From positions 4,407,001 to 4,471,000 of the forward strand of contig NC_091865.1 in NCBI RefSeq assembly GCF_019399895.1: DNA of 64,000 nucleotides, read 5' to 3'. The position numbers were made by a program, and so were the translations under genes. This document shows positions 36,430 through 46,969 of this stretch, in pieces. Within the stretch, counting starts at the first letter, position 1. The number at the start of each line of letters is the position of its first letter. Source of the stretch: Cardiocondyla obscurior (Eukaryota; Arthropoda; Insecta; Hymenoptera; Formicidae). The notes below the pieces were generated by a model that searched no databases, had not been told where the DNA came from, and saw nothing but the letters and a program-made list of their open reading frames with translations.

Positions 36430-37410
36430 TAGATATATTATGTGTCTCATGATCAGAAAATACACTCAAGCAATATAACTTAGTGTTAAAAAACTGGTGG
36501 AACTACGATATAGAACCGAATCAAGATCCATATAACGCAAAGATTAAGGAATTATTAGAATTTTTAACATATTTGTATGATAAAGGTGCTTCTTACAGCT
36601 CTTTAAATACGCATCGTAATGCAATTGCTCTTGTCTCAATGGAAAGAATTAGCGAAGATCCGACAGTTTGTCGTTTTTTTAAAAGGCGTGTCAAAATTAA
36701 GACCTACTAATGCGCGTTATATAGTTACGTGGAACACTAATTTAGTTTTAGATAAAATTAAGACTTAGTTTTCATTAAGTAGACTTAATTTATAAATGCT
36801 AATGGAAAAGACTATTATTATTTTATCCTTAAGCACAGCCAGTAGAACTGAAACGTTAGCAGCTATAGAAATATATAATATTAAAAAGATAAAAGACGAA
36901 TTAGAAATAAGAATTGTAGAGTGTACAAAGAGTTGTAGCATAGACAAAGCTAAATCACTTTTGATTTTACCACTTTTTAAAAATAAATCCGAAATTTGTA
37001 TCGCAAGTACTTTATTACAATATTTAAAAGTAACCGCTGATATAAGAGGTGATAATAATCATTTGTTTGTTTCATTAAATAAGCCTCATAAGAAAGTAAT
37101 AGTTCAAACTATTGGTAGGAGGATAACAAATGTTCTGCATAAATGTAGAATTAACATAAATATTTTTTTATCGCATTCGACAAGACACGCGTCGTCTTCT
37201 GCGGCTTTTGGAAATAATTTAGATTTAGAATCAATTAGAAAAACGGCAGGTTGATCGAAAGATTCAAATGTTTTCGCCAAATTTTATAATCGACCAATTT
37301 CAAATAATTTTGAAAACCAAGAGATTAAAAAACTGCGTTTTGCATTAATAAAAGATGCAAAAAGGTCGATGTTAAAAGGACCTAAAAGAGAATTGACTTT
37401 ATTAAAATAG
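36430..37410 (+). pseudogene. tyrosine recombinase of DIRS-like element 1
   Basis: The N-terminal core-binding part is at 36483-36710 (YDKGASYSSLNTHRNAIALV). The catalytic part is at 36796-37254, with the first Arg in SRTETLAAI and the HxxR motif in SHSTRHASSSAA. The motif after KTAG has TGA where Trp is expected, followed by a Tyr in FAKFYNRP. The R-H-R-Y set is thus visible but broken by a stop. Its presence separates this element from LTR and LINE retrotransposons. Confidence 0.75.
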
Positions 37411-37527
37411 GATTAATCCAATGACCACTTGGTATCTTCTAAAAAGATCCGAGATTCAGCATCCGCTTAAACATTTTTTATCGAAGGTATATAAGTAATA
37501 AGGATATAATAAAGTAGATAAAAATAT

Positions 37528-39173
37528 TTCGTTCTGAGCACCATGACCAAATTGTGTCGGAAACATTAGATAAATGTGGAAACTTAACCGAACCCATTCG
37601 ATTAATATAAAAAATAGCAGTAGAATTATCAATTCTTAAGAGAATATCACAATCTGATAATTAGAACGCTGACCATTTTAGACCATAAAATTCTGCAAGA
37701 AGTTCTAAATAATTAATATGATTTTGTTTTTCTTCTAAAGACCAGAAACCATGAATACGATTTCCGACACAAACCGCACTCCAGCCTGTTAAAGATACAT
37801 CAGTAAAGATTTCGAGTATAATGAAACCGGATCTAATGATGCAATGTTGAGATTTATCTTCAAAAATACTCTTCCACCACAGGAGATCCTCTTTGATAGA
37901 GAGTGGAAGAACTATCTGAACCTCAAAATCACCATCAGCCTGAGAAAGAGCCAAAAATTTTTCCCTTTCTTCAATCTTAGTATGCAACATACTATATTTC
38001 ACCGCTGGGCAAACTGAAATTATTGAGCCTATATAACTTGCCAAAAAACGAATTTTACACACTTTTTTAGATAACACTAAAAGTGTCATTTGTAAAAGCA
38101 GACTCTTTTTGTCCGGGGAAATTGAAACAGAATATGAATATGAATTGAATAAGAAACCCAAAAATTTGCAATTTCTCGCAGGAAAACTGATTTGTCTCTA
38201 TTAATTATGAAATCTAAATTTGTTAACAGCTCTAACGTAAAAGAAATGTTCTTCATACATTTGCTAAAGGACGGTGCCATGATAAGGAAATCATCCAGGT
38301 ACACCACTAAACAATAATCTCTTTCCTTGAGGGAAGAGAAAACAGGTTTAAGCATCTTAGTAAAAATGTGAGGTGCAGTTGCTAACTCAAAAGGTAAAAC
38401 CTAGAATTGAAAAAGTTGATTTTGAAAACAAAAACGAAGGTACTTCCTGTTATTCTGATGAATAGAAATAAGAAGATAAGCGTCCTTCAGATCAATAGAG
38501 GCTAAGAAATCTGTTATATGCGCCATAAATTAGCATTATATACGCAATAAATTATGATAGACAGAAAGCTGAGCTAGGATGAGACAGAGAATGCATCAGA
38601 TGCTCCTTATCATTAAAGATATTTGTTACCCTTTTTTGTCTGAGCAATAATAAAGATCAGCAGTAGCAAACCAGAAGCCTCTTGAGCACGTCATTCAATT
38701 ATCTCCTCTCCTCCACGCAGATACAATAAAATCCATTGAAGAAAACAAACGTAAGACTGTTTTCCAATTTTTAAGTTTGAAATGAGAAACAAACAATTTT
38801 TTTCACTTAACCTTTTCAAATTTAGAATAAAACGCCATCTTTCAGAAGATTTTCTGAGAATAAAAAAGGGGGATAAAAATTGTCCTTCGCAATCGTTGAC
38901 CCTCTCGATGGCGTTATTATTAATAAGTCTGTTAATCTCCTTTACGCAGATTTGTTCCTCAGATTTAGAGAGATGAGAAGAAGGTTCTATTTCTTGAATC
39001 GGAGAAAAACATAAAAAAAGTAGTCTATATCCGGAAATAGTTTTTAAAATCATCGGATCTAAAGAAATTTTTTTCCATCTTGGAAGAAAATTAGCTAATC
39101 TGCCTCCAATTTTTATCTGATCGCTATTTAACGTCTTCTCGATCGCGATCTGGGACGGTGCGTTGTTTTGCAA
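37528..39173 (-). pseudogene. reverse transcriptase and RNase H of DIRS-like element 2
   Basis: The RT begins near 39173, with FLSPFFILRK and WRFILNLKRL. It continues through frameshifts near 38690 and 38400 to LVVYLDDFLIMAPSF, which holds the YLDD active site. RNase H is at 38161-37528, with FTDVSLTGW and HGFWSLEEKQNHINYLELLA. The match ends abruptly at the convergent junction with element 1. No recombinase follows. Confidence 0.75.
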
Positions 39174-39426
39174 TTGTAGCTCGACGATGCCCCTGATTTC
39201 CTTGGAATCCCCGTCTTTTGGATTTTTGGAGGGACTTGCACGTTTCCCGACCCTGAGGAGGAAACTTGTTTTGTCAGAGGTTGTCCGATCTTTAGGAGTT
39301 GTAATGGAATTCTAACAATCTCTTTAACCGACTTCTTCATGGAGTTAGTCTTCTTCATTTCTTCTTCAAAACTAGCGCCAAAGAAGAACTCGTCAGCAAC
39401 TAATAATTCCACCGTAGGTTTAGCTG

Positions 39427-40810
39427 TTAAATTAGAACCAGCGTGATCTGCGCTCGTCTGGATGACGACAAGCGAAAAAATAGGTCCGCCAAGATTTTGT
39501 CACTATCATTAACTCTTACCACAGCGTTACAAATCTCCGCACACAGAGTAGATTGAATCTCGGGTTTCAGAAAATCTGATAAAGCTTTTCCTAACTCGTA
39601 TAAAGCTATACCAACTTGATCTTGGTTCGCAGCAAAATAGACATCTGAAAGAAGCGCCATCGGTATAGGAGTCTGCCCTGAACCGCGCAAATAGACGCAG
39701 TGACGGAAGGACGAGACTACCAAGTATAAAAACGGAACAGCGATAGAGTTTCGCGGAAATCGGAGTAATTTTTGGAGAATAGTAACACGGGGAAAAGATC
39801 GAAACTAGAACTGCCGGACTATTGTTGCCAAACTCGAAAATACGTGGAAGACCGATCCTTCGGAGCGGAGCGCTTAAGTTTGTAACGAATTAAGTAATAA
39901 ACTGTGTGTTTGAGCATTAATTATCATTCATCTATTGTTTTGCCGTTTCTACTGTTTTCAAAACAATATAACGACCGAATTTGAAAAAGGCGAGACAGTC
40001 AGCCGACAAAAACTGTATCGTATATTGAAAAAAGAACTTTCACATCTTTCTTAACTACCGAGTTATTTATAAGGCCCGCTTTACATTGAGGATTGAGTTT
40101 TGGGGCTCTCAAAAAAGCGCTCGAGTCTGGAAGCACATACTTCTTTAACAAAGATTGCTTTTGATCTTTCAGGAGTCCTTCTCGAGAAAGAATCTTCCAA
40201 TTTTGAATTAAGTAGTCATTCCAAGGTATAGTCTTAACCACCATTAATATTTTTGCCGAATAATTCTTTAGTAAGACTTCTGGACTCTTCTTCCACTACA
40301 ACGGAATCCGTTGTAGGAGAAATCTCTTCTACGTCGACAGCACTTCCCGACGTTGAAAAATTTTTTAAGAGTCAGCAAAGGAGGAAAGAGAAATTGTGTC
40401 GTTATGCCGCTTGCATTTTGTAAATGCAGATCTAGCATTTTCGTACACACCTGACATCTGAGATGCCGGTATCTCTGTATTTTCATACGGATCCGAAACC
40501 GAACATTCAGCGGTCGTCATTTGATGTCTGTCCTTCAACAGATTATCAAGATTATCCTCATGTCGAAGCAATAAGGGAGTCGGCGACGAAATTGAGACAT
40601 GACGTGTCGCTCTCATCTCGTCCGTCGTGCGCGCGACGAAATCTATTACCCGCAAAATCTTCTCCTCCAGAGTCGTAATGAGTTCGTCCGAGAACGAATG
40701 TCGCCTCTTCCGTAATTTATGAGAAGACTTACCTATAAGAAAAATTTTTCTGAAAATAGGGTAAGGAAAAAGAAAGACGCTTAGCCTGTTGTCGCAATAG
40801 AAAAACAATG
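39427..40810 (-). pseudogene. gag-like region of DIRS-like element 2
   Basis: ORF pieces at 40808-40365, 40244-39999 and 39723-39427. The second carries SSAFLRAPKLNPQ, homologous to the plus copy. The first is Ser/Arg/Thr-rich with no recognised domain. Frameshifts separate the pieces. Confidence 0.6.
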
Positions 40811-40819
40811 AAGTCTCGA

Positions 40820-40931
40820 GGACGCAACTTTTGATTGTGGATGCATTGCCATCTTTTGCTTTGACGTTAAAACTGGCCTGTTGAAGTTAAAGCAGCGGAA
40901 CGCTACTACAATTGTCCATCCGGACGAGACG
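40820..40931 (-). repeat. right (5') terminal inverted repeat of DIRS-like element 2
   Basis: Read on the minus strand it starts GTCTCGTCCGGATGGACAAT and pairs with 32379-32505. The flank beyond 40931 is unrelated to the left extension. Confidence 0.75.
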
Positions 40932-41339
40932 TTGCATAATTAATTAATTATATTATTAATTTTTTTATTGTTGAAAATAACTATTGTTCTCGCATCAATG
41001 ATCTTATAATAGCGTACTAGAATTCAAAAGTCCTGAAAATCTTTGAAATAATTTGGAACAATGATGAAAGCTTCATTTAAAATAATTAATTTGAGCTTGA
41101 TTAAACATCTGCTGCATAGACTCCCAAGAAGCGGCAAATTTCTAAAGCTTAAACGTTATCCTTATTATCACGTATAATAATATCAACAATGACAAAATGT
41201 GCAACGTAAATATATAGGGTATTTGGTTTGTTTTGTAACTTCCGAAATTTGTGGGTAAGCAATAATAATTCATGATAAAAATTCATGTACAATTTTGCAA
41301 AATTTATAATCTTTGTGGAGACTTCATACTTACAATAAG
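40932..41339. other. AT-rich spacer between DIRS nest and GC island
   Basis: No coding sequence is seen. It should be ancestral intronic or flanking DNA of the broken GMC gene, or decayed repeat. Confidence 0.35.
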
Positions 41340-41894
41340 TCCAAAGCGCGGGCTTAGCTGAACGAGCCAGCAACGCTGAGGCTTCGTAACTCCAAACTGC
41401 ACCGCGTTGATCGCCTCGATGTCGCCGATAATTGGCAGTGACGACCCTACTATGTAAAGTACCCCCGGCAGTGCCTTTTTACGGCATAAAAAGACGATGC
41501 CGGAGCTCATCGAGACCGTTCTCGATCCACTTATCGTAGCACGAGCAAACCGAACTTTCCGCCTCCTAGACTGTGTAAATAAAAAAAGTAGAGCGAACTC
41601 TGTCTCAGCCAGGTGCTCTTGGCGCTCAATCTAAACTTTTCTTGTTTGCAACGTCGACCAGACCGGCTCGTGGGGTAGAGCGCACTCTGCTTCCTCCAAG
41701 TACTTTCGATTTCGAATCTCCGATGAGCAAACTCTAAACACCATCCTTTTGCACCGTCGTAACCACTGGGGTGGAGTAATTTCTGCTTCGGCCGAAGACT
41801 CTCGGCTAGCGACGCTTTGCTGGTGTGTCCGCTCCTGGGGACTCAAATCGTTGCGGCTCGCGGGATCTATAATCCTCGAATTTCTAATTACCAC
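41340..41894. other. GC-richer block of unknown nature
   Basis: Sharp composition change from the AT-rich surroundings. Short ORFs on both strands resemble nothing known. With the tandem array that follows and an AATAAATTG near 42210 it could be a decayed LTR or the end of an element, but no second copy or terminal motif is visible. Confidence 0.3.
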
Positions 41895-42175
41895 CGCGCC
41901 TCGCGTTCTCACTGTATTTCGTCCGTTTACGTGTTATTCCGATATCGTCGCGCTTCGTGTCTTTATTTTATTGCGTCCGACTCAGCGCTTAATCCGATAC
42001 CGTCGCGCCTTACGTCTTTGTTGTATCACGTTTGACTCCGTGATTACTCCGATACCATCACACATCGCGTCACTTGTATATTGCAACTTCTCACCGCATT
42101 CTCCCGATTTCACCGTGTCTTGCGTTCTTAATGTATTGCGTCCAATTACCACAATCTACCGACGATCGCGCTACC
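41895..42175. repeat. degenerate tandem repeat, about 55-bp unit, five copies
   Basis: Successive units share the pattern CGCG-TCTT-TATTGCGTCC...CCGATACCGTCGCG. Copies begin near 41901, 41955, 42010, 42067 and 42118. The 178-aa plus-strand ORF over it derives from this array rather than from a real protein. Confidence 0.7.
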
Positions 42176-42379
42176 CACGTATCTATTTGTGTATCCGCGT
42201 GATTGTCTCTAATAAATTGTTTCTTATTTGTAATCTTATATATGTAATCTCGGCCATTCTTATGGACCTATCGATTAAATCCTAAAATCCCGACAAGCGC
42301 CCCAGAGCATAGCTCGCTAGGCCGATATTCGGTCACGCGGAAATTGGTCTTTTCAATATAATACGTAAAAACTATTTTT

Positions 42380-42620
42380 TTATCACTATCAATTGATTCA
42401 AATCTTCTGCGCAACTTACGTAGCGTACAAAAATTTATCATTTTAGATTCCACATTATATTATCTTAATTATATCTTAGCTTTTAGATTTCGTAGATAGT
42501 AGATCAAACGTAAAAAACTGTTATTATACAAATTAAACCCATTTTTTTATTGAATTGATTTGAAAATTTGATTGTCTTAGCAGTTATTGAAGTTATAATA
42601 ATTCATAAAAACACAAAATG
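42380..42620 (+). repeat. tail of hairpin-bearing repeat family, partial copy
   Basis: Matches the distal part of copies at 17140-17300 and 49080-49270. It carries an ACATTTTAGATTCCACATTAT-like block, then TATACAAATTAAACCCA and an ATAATTCATAAAAACACAAAA end. The hairpin part is absent. Confidence 0.55.
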
Positions 42621-43044
42621 CGCAATATTTTTATACAAAATTATATTAAAAAATGAACAAAATCTCTAGAAAATTATATTTAAAAAAAAGTACAAAAAAG
42701 AGGCAAGCATATGCGCGCGAGAAACGCCATCAAAAATTGTTTTCCACAACAGTAATAATATGAAAAAACTACGCCAAAACAAAGTTGCTGTGCGCCAATA
42801 CAATGAAAAAATTAAGGATTAAAAAATATATAAATATAATTTAATACAAAACAGCAGTTTTTTATTACGCAGCGCGTAGTAAAAACGCGTACATTTGGCA
42901 CTTTTTTGAACTTTTTTTAAAAAAAATAATAAACTTACAAATTTTTGTTTTTCTTTTTTTTTGCTGCGTAACAAAACACTAATGATTACTGTATGTTTTG
43001 TTTGCGTAGAGATAATTAAAGAGTAAATTATTCGTTTATACAGA

Positions 43045-43225
43045 ATGTCGGCGACACAATAAAAATAATTTTGGGAATAGATGAAGCTTATTGAGATAAA
43101 GAGAAAAGTCCTATACCATTTTGTAAAATTCTCAATTGTTATAAAGAAAAAAATTAAAATGTTTAGCGACAAGGAAGCTGCAGGTAAATGAGCGCGACAG
43201 ACAACGGCACCATTCGTAGCCATTT
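43045..43225. mobile_element. left half of a GAGCGCGACAG MITE
   Basis: Matches the left arm of the other copies up to about the GAGCGCGACAG loop, then stops abruptly at the junction with the next element near 43225. Confidence 0.65.
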
Positions 43226-43725
43226 CGTGAAAAATATTTTTTATATCCTATTCACTCAAGAAGAAATGATACCAAGATTAAAAAGTATTTTTTTACGAAA
43301 TAACAATTCAAACGTTAGAAAATGTACAAGCAAGTTTTTCACAAAGAATCCAGATGTCTACATTAACGTGGTAAACATTTTGAACATTTATTGGAATAAT
43401 AAAAGTCTTTATTTCAAACTTATAGTCTAACTTATTTCAATTTATATCCCAATAATAGTTGAATTTTCGAAAAAATACTCTGGTACAAAATTATTCAGCT
43501 CACTTAGAACTATCGATAAAATGAATAAAAAACATTCTTTTCTATTAAAAAAAAAAAAAAAAAACTTTTTTTATTAATAGTGTAAAAACAGAGGACATTT
43601 AAAGTTACTCAAGATCTTCAAAGTATGTTCTCTTAGTTGTTTTATAATTTTGATGATTAATGTCATTTTTAGCCGTGTTTGAAAAAAACATGGTAAACTT
43701 TTTATCAGACTTACTCTGTATATGT
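43225..43725. mobile_element. right half of a fold-back element related to 50421-51342
   Basis: The shared stretch runs from TTTCGTGAAAAATATTTTT through GTTAGAAAATGTACAAG and TGGTAAACATTTTGAACATT to the ACTCTGTATAT terminus. The frame reading FTQEEMIPRLKSIFLRNN resembles a short helix-turn-helix leader seen in insect transposon proteins; that identity is weak. Confidence 0.6.
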
Positions 43726-43959
43726 ATATATATTATCGTAAAACAAATACCGATGATTAGTTAGGTAAAAAGAAATGAAAGTAGTAATAAGATATCTTGA
43801 AACTTCTTTAATTAGTATTTTCTCCACAAATTACTCTAAATTAACGCGTTGAGGTTTTTCTTCTTTAAGACAGATTAAAGATAAGCTTACACTGCTTCTC
43901 ATAATTAGTTCTCAAAGTGCTGATTATATAATAGATAAATAAATAATTTAATTTACGCC

Positions 43960-45330
43960 ATGATATCGTGCACTTCGTATCCCATCTCTTCGCGGAAGTG
44001 GAACATGTACTAAACTATTAGGGAATTATACTTAAAATATTTTTTTGATAGTTTTTTGAATAATAATGCAAGTTCCTTGATTCGGATTTTTTAAGATTTC
44101 TTAAAGTACAGTAGAACACTTTCGTAATTCTATTTTAAATTTCTGATATTCGCTCAGAAGTTGTAATTTTTTTGTTCAACACGTTGCTACCACCTAACAC
44201 CTTCAGAACGAGTTAGTTAATTTTCTTTATATCATTAATATTTTTATAATTTCTCGTATTTTATATATCAGATCGGGAGAGGGAGAGTAATTAAAGATTA
44301 CTGGTGTACTTACTAAATATATATACTTCTTACTTTTACTCTTACACTACTTTTCTACATGACGGTATGTAAGCGAGTGCGGATCTTGTTCTCGGACACC
44401 TGTGCGCGAACGTCGCGCCTTCTCGCTTCGCTCTTGCACGCCTCGACAGCGTGCCCATCATCTGCTCGTCTCTGGGCTGCTTGCCTGCTCTTCGAGCCAC
44501 TACAACAAATATGATTTAATTTAATTATAGAAAAACCAAATTTCAATGCATGTTGTTACGCAAATAATAGAAATTTAACGCTGTGTCTTTGTAGTCACGA
44601 TGCACACGGCACGATTCTCGGAGCGTCGCTCTGAAACCGATATCGGCGATGGCTCATCCTTCCGTGCCGTGCACTCTTGGTTAGTCAATCGTTGCATAGC
44701 CGTTACTCAATACGGATGGAATAAATAAAGACGACTTTAGTTATCATTCAAGGAACTTTTATTTCTTTCGCCTCCATACACAATACACGTCTTACAAATA
44801 TTAAAAATGCATCAACTTTTTTTTTATAAAATAAATGAATTCTTATACTCATTTCTGGCAATGTAAATTAACTTAATCTACGTTTAATTTCTTTCTTTAT
44901 TTTTTTCTAATTATTAAAACTAAAGAAAGCTAGATAGAAATTGTTCAAAAATTAAGTCCGGCTTGAAGACACTTCTTTTCATAAAGCTTCTGAAACTTAA
45001 AATACGTTACCACTGGCTAGTAGCATTGACGATGATGTATTCGCCAAGCAATAATTTGATGACGATTCCGTTTTAAAATTCCAGTCAAAATACGTATACG
45101 ATTCATTTCGTCAACACCGACTTCAAACATAAGCACGATCTATGCTTATTCTCCGATAATTGATTGGCTAACACAGCTCTCGTTGTTCCACTGCTAATTA
45201 TTACCTAATCATATTGAGCTAATAGTTTTTCTGTTGGTACCGCTTACAAACGGTTATCTTTATCTGAAATGTCTGGATCCATATTACAAACAAAGTATTC
45301 CAGCATTATCAAAAAAAGCGTAAAAACTAA
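43960..45330 (-). pseudogene. N-terminal half of a dead GMC oxidoreductase
   Basis: Minus-strand pieces appear in the right order. 45310-45140 reads EYFVCNMDPDISD, then LLAQYD-stop-VIISSGTTR, then AVLANQLSEN, equivalent to the FAD region with GGGSAG lost. 45140-45000 gives FEVGVDEMN and DWNFKTESSSNYCLA in other frames. 44215-44175 gives LKVLGGSNVLN (signature 1). About 44120-44090 gives YESVLLYFKKS. 44005-43965 gives EEMGYEVHDI. Stops and frameshifts separate these. It was a gene like A, B or E, and the rest of it is replaced by transposons until 32100. Confidence 0.85.
44370..44790 (+). repeat. GC-rich block with LTR-like features inside the dead GMC gene
   Basis: 44552-44790 starts TGTTGTTACG, has AATAAATAAAG near 44720 and ends CGTCTTACA, compatible with a solo LTR (TGT..ACA). 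44370-44505 is a separate GC-rich patch. No second LTR, protein or clear target duplication was found, so the call is tentative. Confidence 0.3.
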
Positions 45331-46054
45331 AGACCAGAATAAAATACTGCTATGAGAAACACATAAATTTGTTGTTCGCGATATAATGTTTCATAATGTT
45401 AATAATTAAAAAACGTATATATTATAACATCACATACAGTGTACAGCATGTATTTATATTACATAGATTAATTTTTTTTATACATATTTTATGATTATGC
45501 TTATCACAGCCGTTACATTGCAATCTTTGTCATATTCGAGTATTTTGCAGTAATTTACGATTAATAACCACGTGTTTTTTTTTATTTATTATAATTTTAA
45601 CGTGTGATATTTTACAATATTGTATATTATTCATTTGGCGTTCTACCTAGCTCGTATTATTGATCTTTTACAACCATTCTTTAGTTTATTTTTGTTAGTA
45701 TAAATTTTTTCTAATACTAATATTCTTTACTTAAAAGTTTACTTTACTTTTTTGCATTAAATATTAATCACGCTAAAGTAAAAGTAATGTAAACATACAG
45801 TAACAGATTACCTTTTCAACAGATTATTGCATTTTTTTAGATATACTAAACGTTCAACAGTATTTAGTTATTCTTATAATTTAGACATACATTCGCACTC
45901 TATTTAGTGTTATTTTAAAACATAAACAGTGTTTGACAGAATGAGCATGAAACTTTCAATGCTGTATTTGTCACAAACATTTTACAAAGAAAGTTTAAGA
46001 CTTGTTTATGAAATAAGTATTTATATTAATATAAATAACAATAATTCCTTACAA
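45331..46054. other. AT-rich spacer
   Basis: No gene or element recognised; low-complexity AT DNA. Confidence 0.4.
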
Positions 46055-46665
46055 AATTAATATTTTGTCGGGTAACAATTATTTTTAATGATTGTAGCAC
46101 ATTTTTGTGGCATTAAATCAATTAGTTTTATACATTGTTCTACTGAAATGTCGCTCTCTTCTGTTTTAATTGAGGTGTAAAGATTACTTAATTTTTTTTA
46201 TTTATATTTTTGTACACTCCTTTAACATTGTACCCCAAGTTCTTTATCGGATTGAGATCCGGTAATTGTGTTAGCCATGGTAATATTTTCATCTATAAAA
46301 TACTGCTTTATGATTTTAGCAGTATGTTTAGCATTATTTTGCTGAAATATGATATTGTCTTCCATACATTACATACATAAAGTATCATGGTTTCTATTAT
46401 AATGTCTAGATGTTGAAACCTATTCATAACGCCATTAATTTTTTAAATTGGTTCTGAATCGTTTCGTGAGAACGATGCCCACACCATTTCAAAACCACAA
46501 CCGTGTTCAAATATTTCTACGGTGCAGTTTGTATTAAGATTTTCACTTTTATATCAAAATTCGTCGGATGATACTGTATTTAATTTTTCGTCAGAAAATA
46601 ATACATTTTTCCAATCTTTAACTCTCCAATAATGTACAATGGTCTTCTAAAATAATAAATCTTAA
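46055..46665 (-). pseudogene. degenerate Tc1-like (IS630-Tc1-mariner) transposase remnant
   Basis: The minus strand gives, in shifting frames, DWKNVLFSDEK (second Asp region), GFEMVWASFSRND, IIFQQNNAKHTAK, and LPWLTQLPDLNPIKNLG. These correspond to the FSDE, VWG, QQDNAPxH and WPxxSPDLNPIE blocks of Tc1 transposases in the right order and spacing. Several frameshifts and stops make it inactive. The N-terminal DNA-binding part is not seen. Confidence 0.8.
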
Positions 46666-46969
46666 ACATTTTAAACTTTTGTTTGCTATTGTAATTGAAA
46701 TAGTTTTTTTTTTATATTTTTAAATTTTAATTATTAATTTTTGTTAACGTTTTGCATTTAATTTGTAGTATAAATGAATATAAACACACACATACACATA
46801 AATGCAAAATTGTAGATAAAATTGACAAAATATATCTTTTGCGACCGGATCTCTTTGTACAGGTACACTATCACCATTTTTGCATTAATATATTATGTGC
46901 ATACTAAAATGCAATATACATGAAAAGTTTACAATAATGAATATTCTCGAAACTAAATTATAAACAATT

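Larger units (their letters stand above)
32800..37520 (+). mobile_element. DIRS-like tyrosine-recombinase retrotransposon 1 (plus), decayed
   Basis: Plus-strand order is gag-like, reverse transcriptase, RNase H, tyrosine recombinase. Gag pieces are at 32824-32956 (starting MAKRKSIEKLERTIKKFQ) and 33696-34003, which shares FLRAPKLN with the minus copy. A LINE would lack a recombinase and a Gypsy element would carry an integrase, so DIRS-like is the best class. Many in-frame stops and shifts make it inactive. Its own terminal repeats could not be found. Confidence 0.75.
32331..40931 (-). mobile_element. DIRS-like tyrosine-recombinase retrotransposon 2 (minus), interrupted
   Basis: The minus strand from 40931 reads terminal repeat, gag-like ORF, reverse transcriptase and RNase H, and stops at about 37528. 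A plus-strand relative occupies about 32800-37520. The left end carries an inverted copy of the terminal repeat (32379-32505) plus an adjacent internal complementary block (32549-32613). That terminal design is characteristic of DIRS elements. The tyrosine recombinase expected after RNase H is missing from this copy. Frameshifts and stops throughout show it is dead. Confidence 0.7.

Noticed and set aside
35080..37260. alternative genetic code (TGA or TAG as Trp) for the DIRS-like element
   Set aside because: The element also has TAA stops and frameshifts, the minus copy uses TGG, and host genes use TGA as stop; decay explains it.
41749..42285. 178-aa plus-strand ORF
   Set aside because: It is produced by a GC-rich degenerate tandem repeat; the reverse strand and other frames are equally open and no domain is seen.
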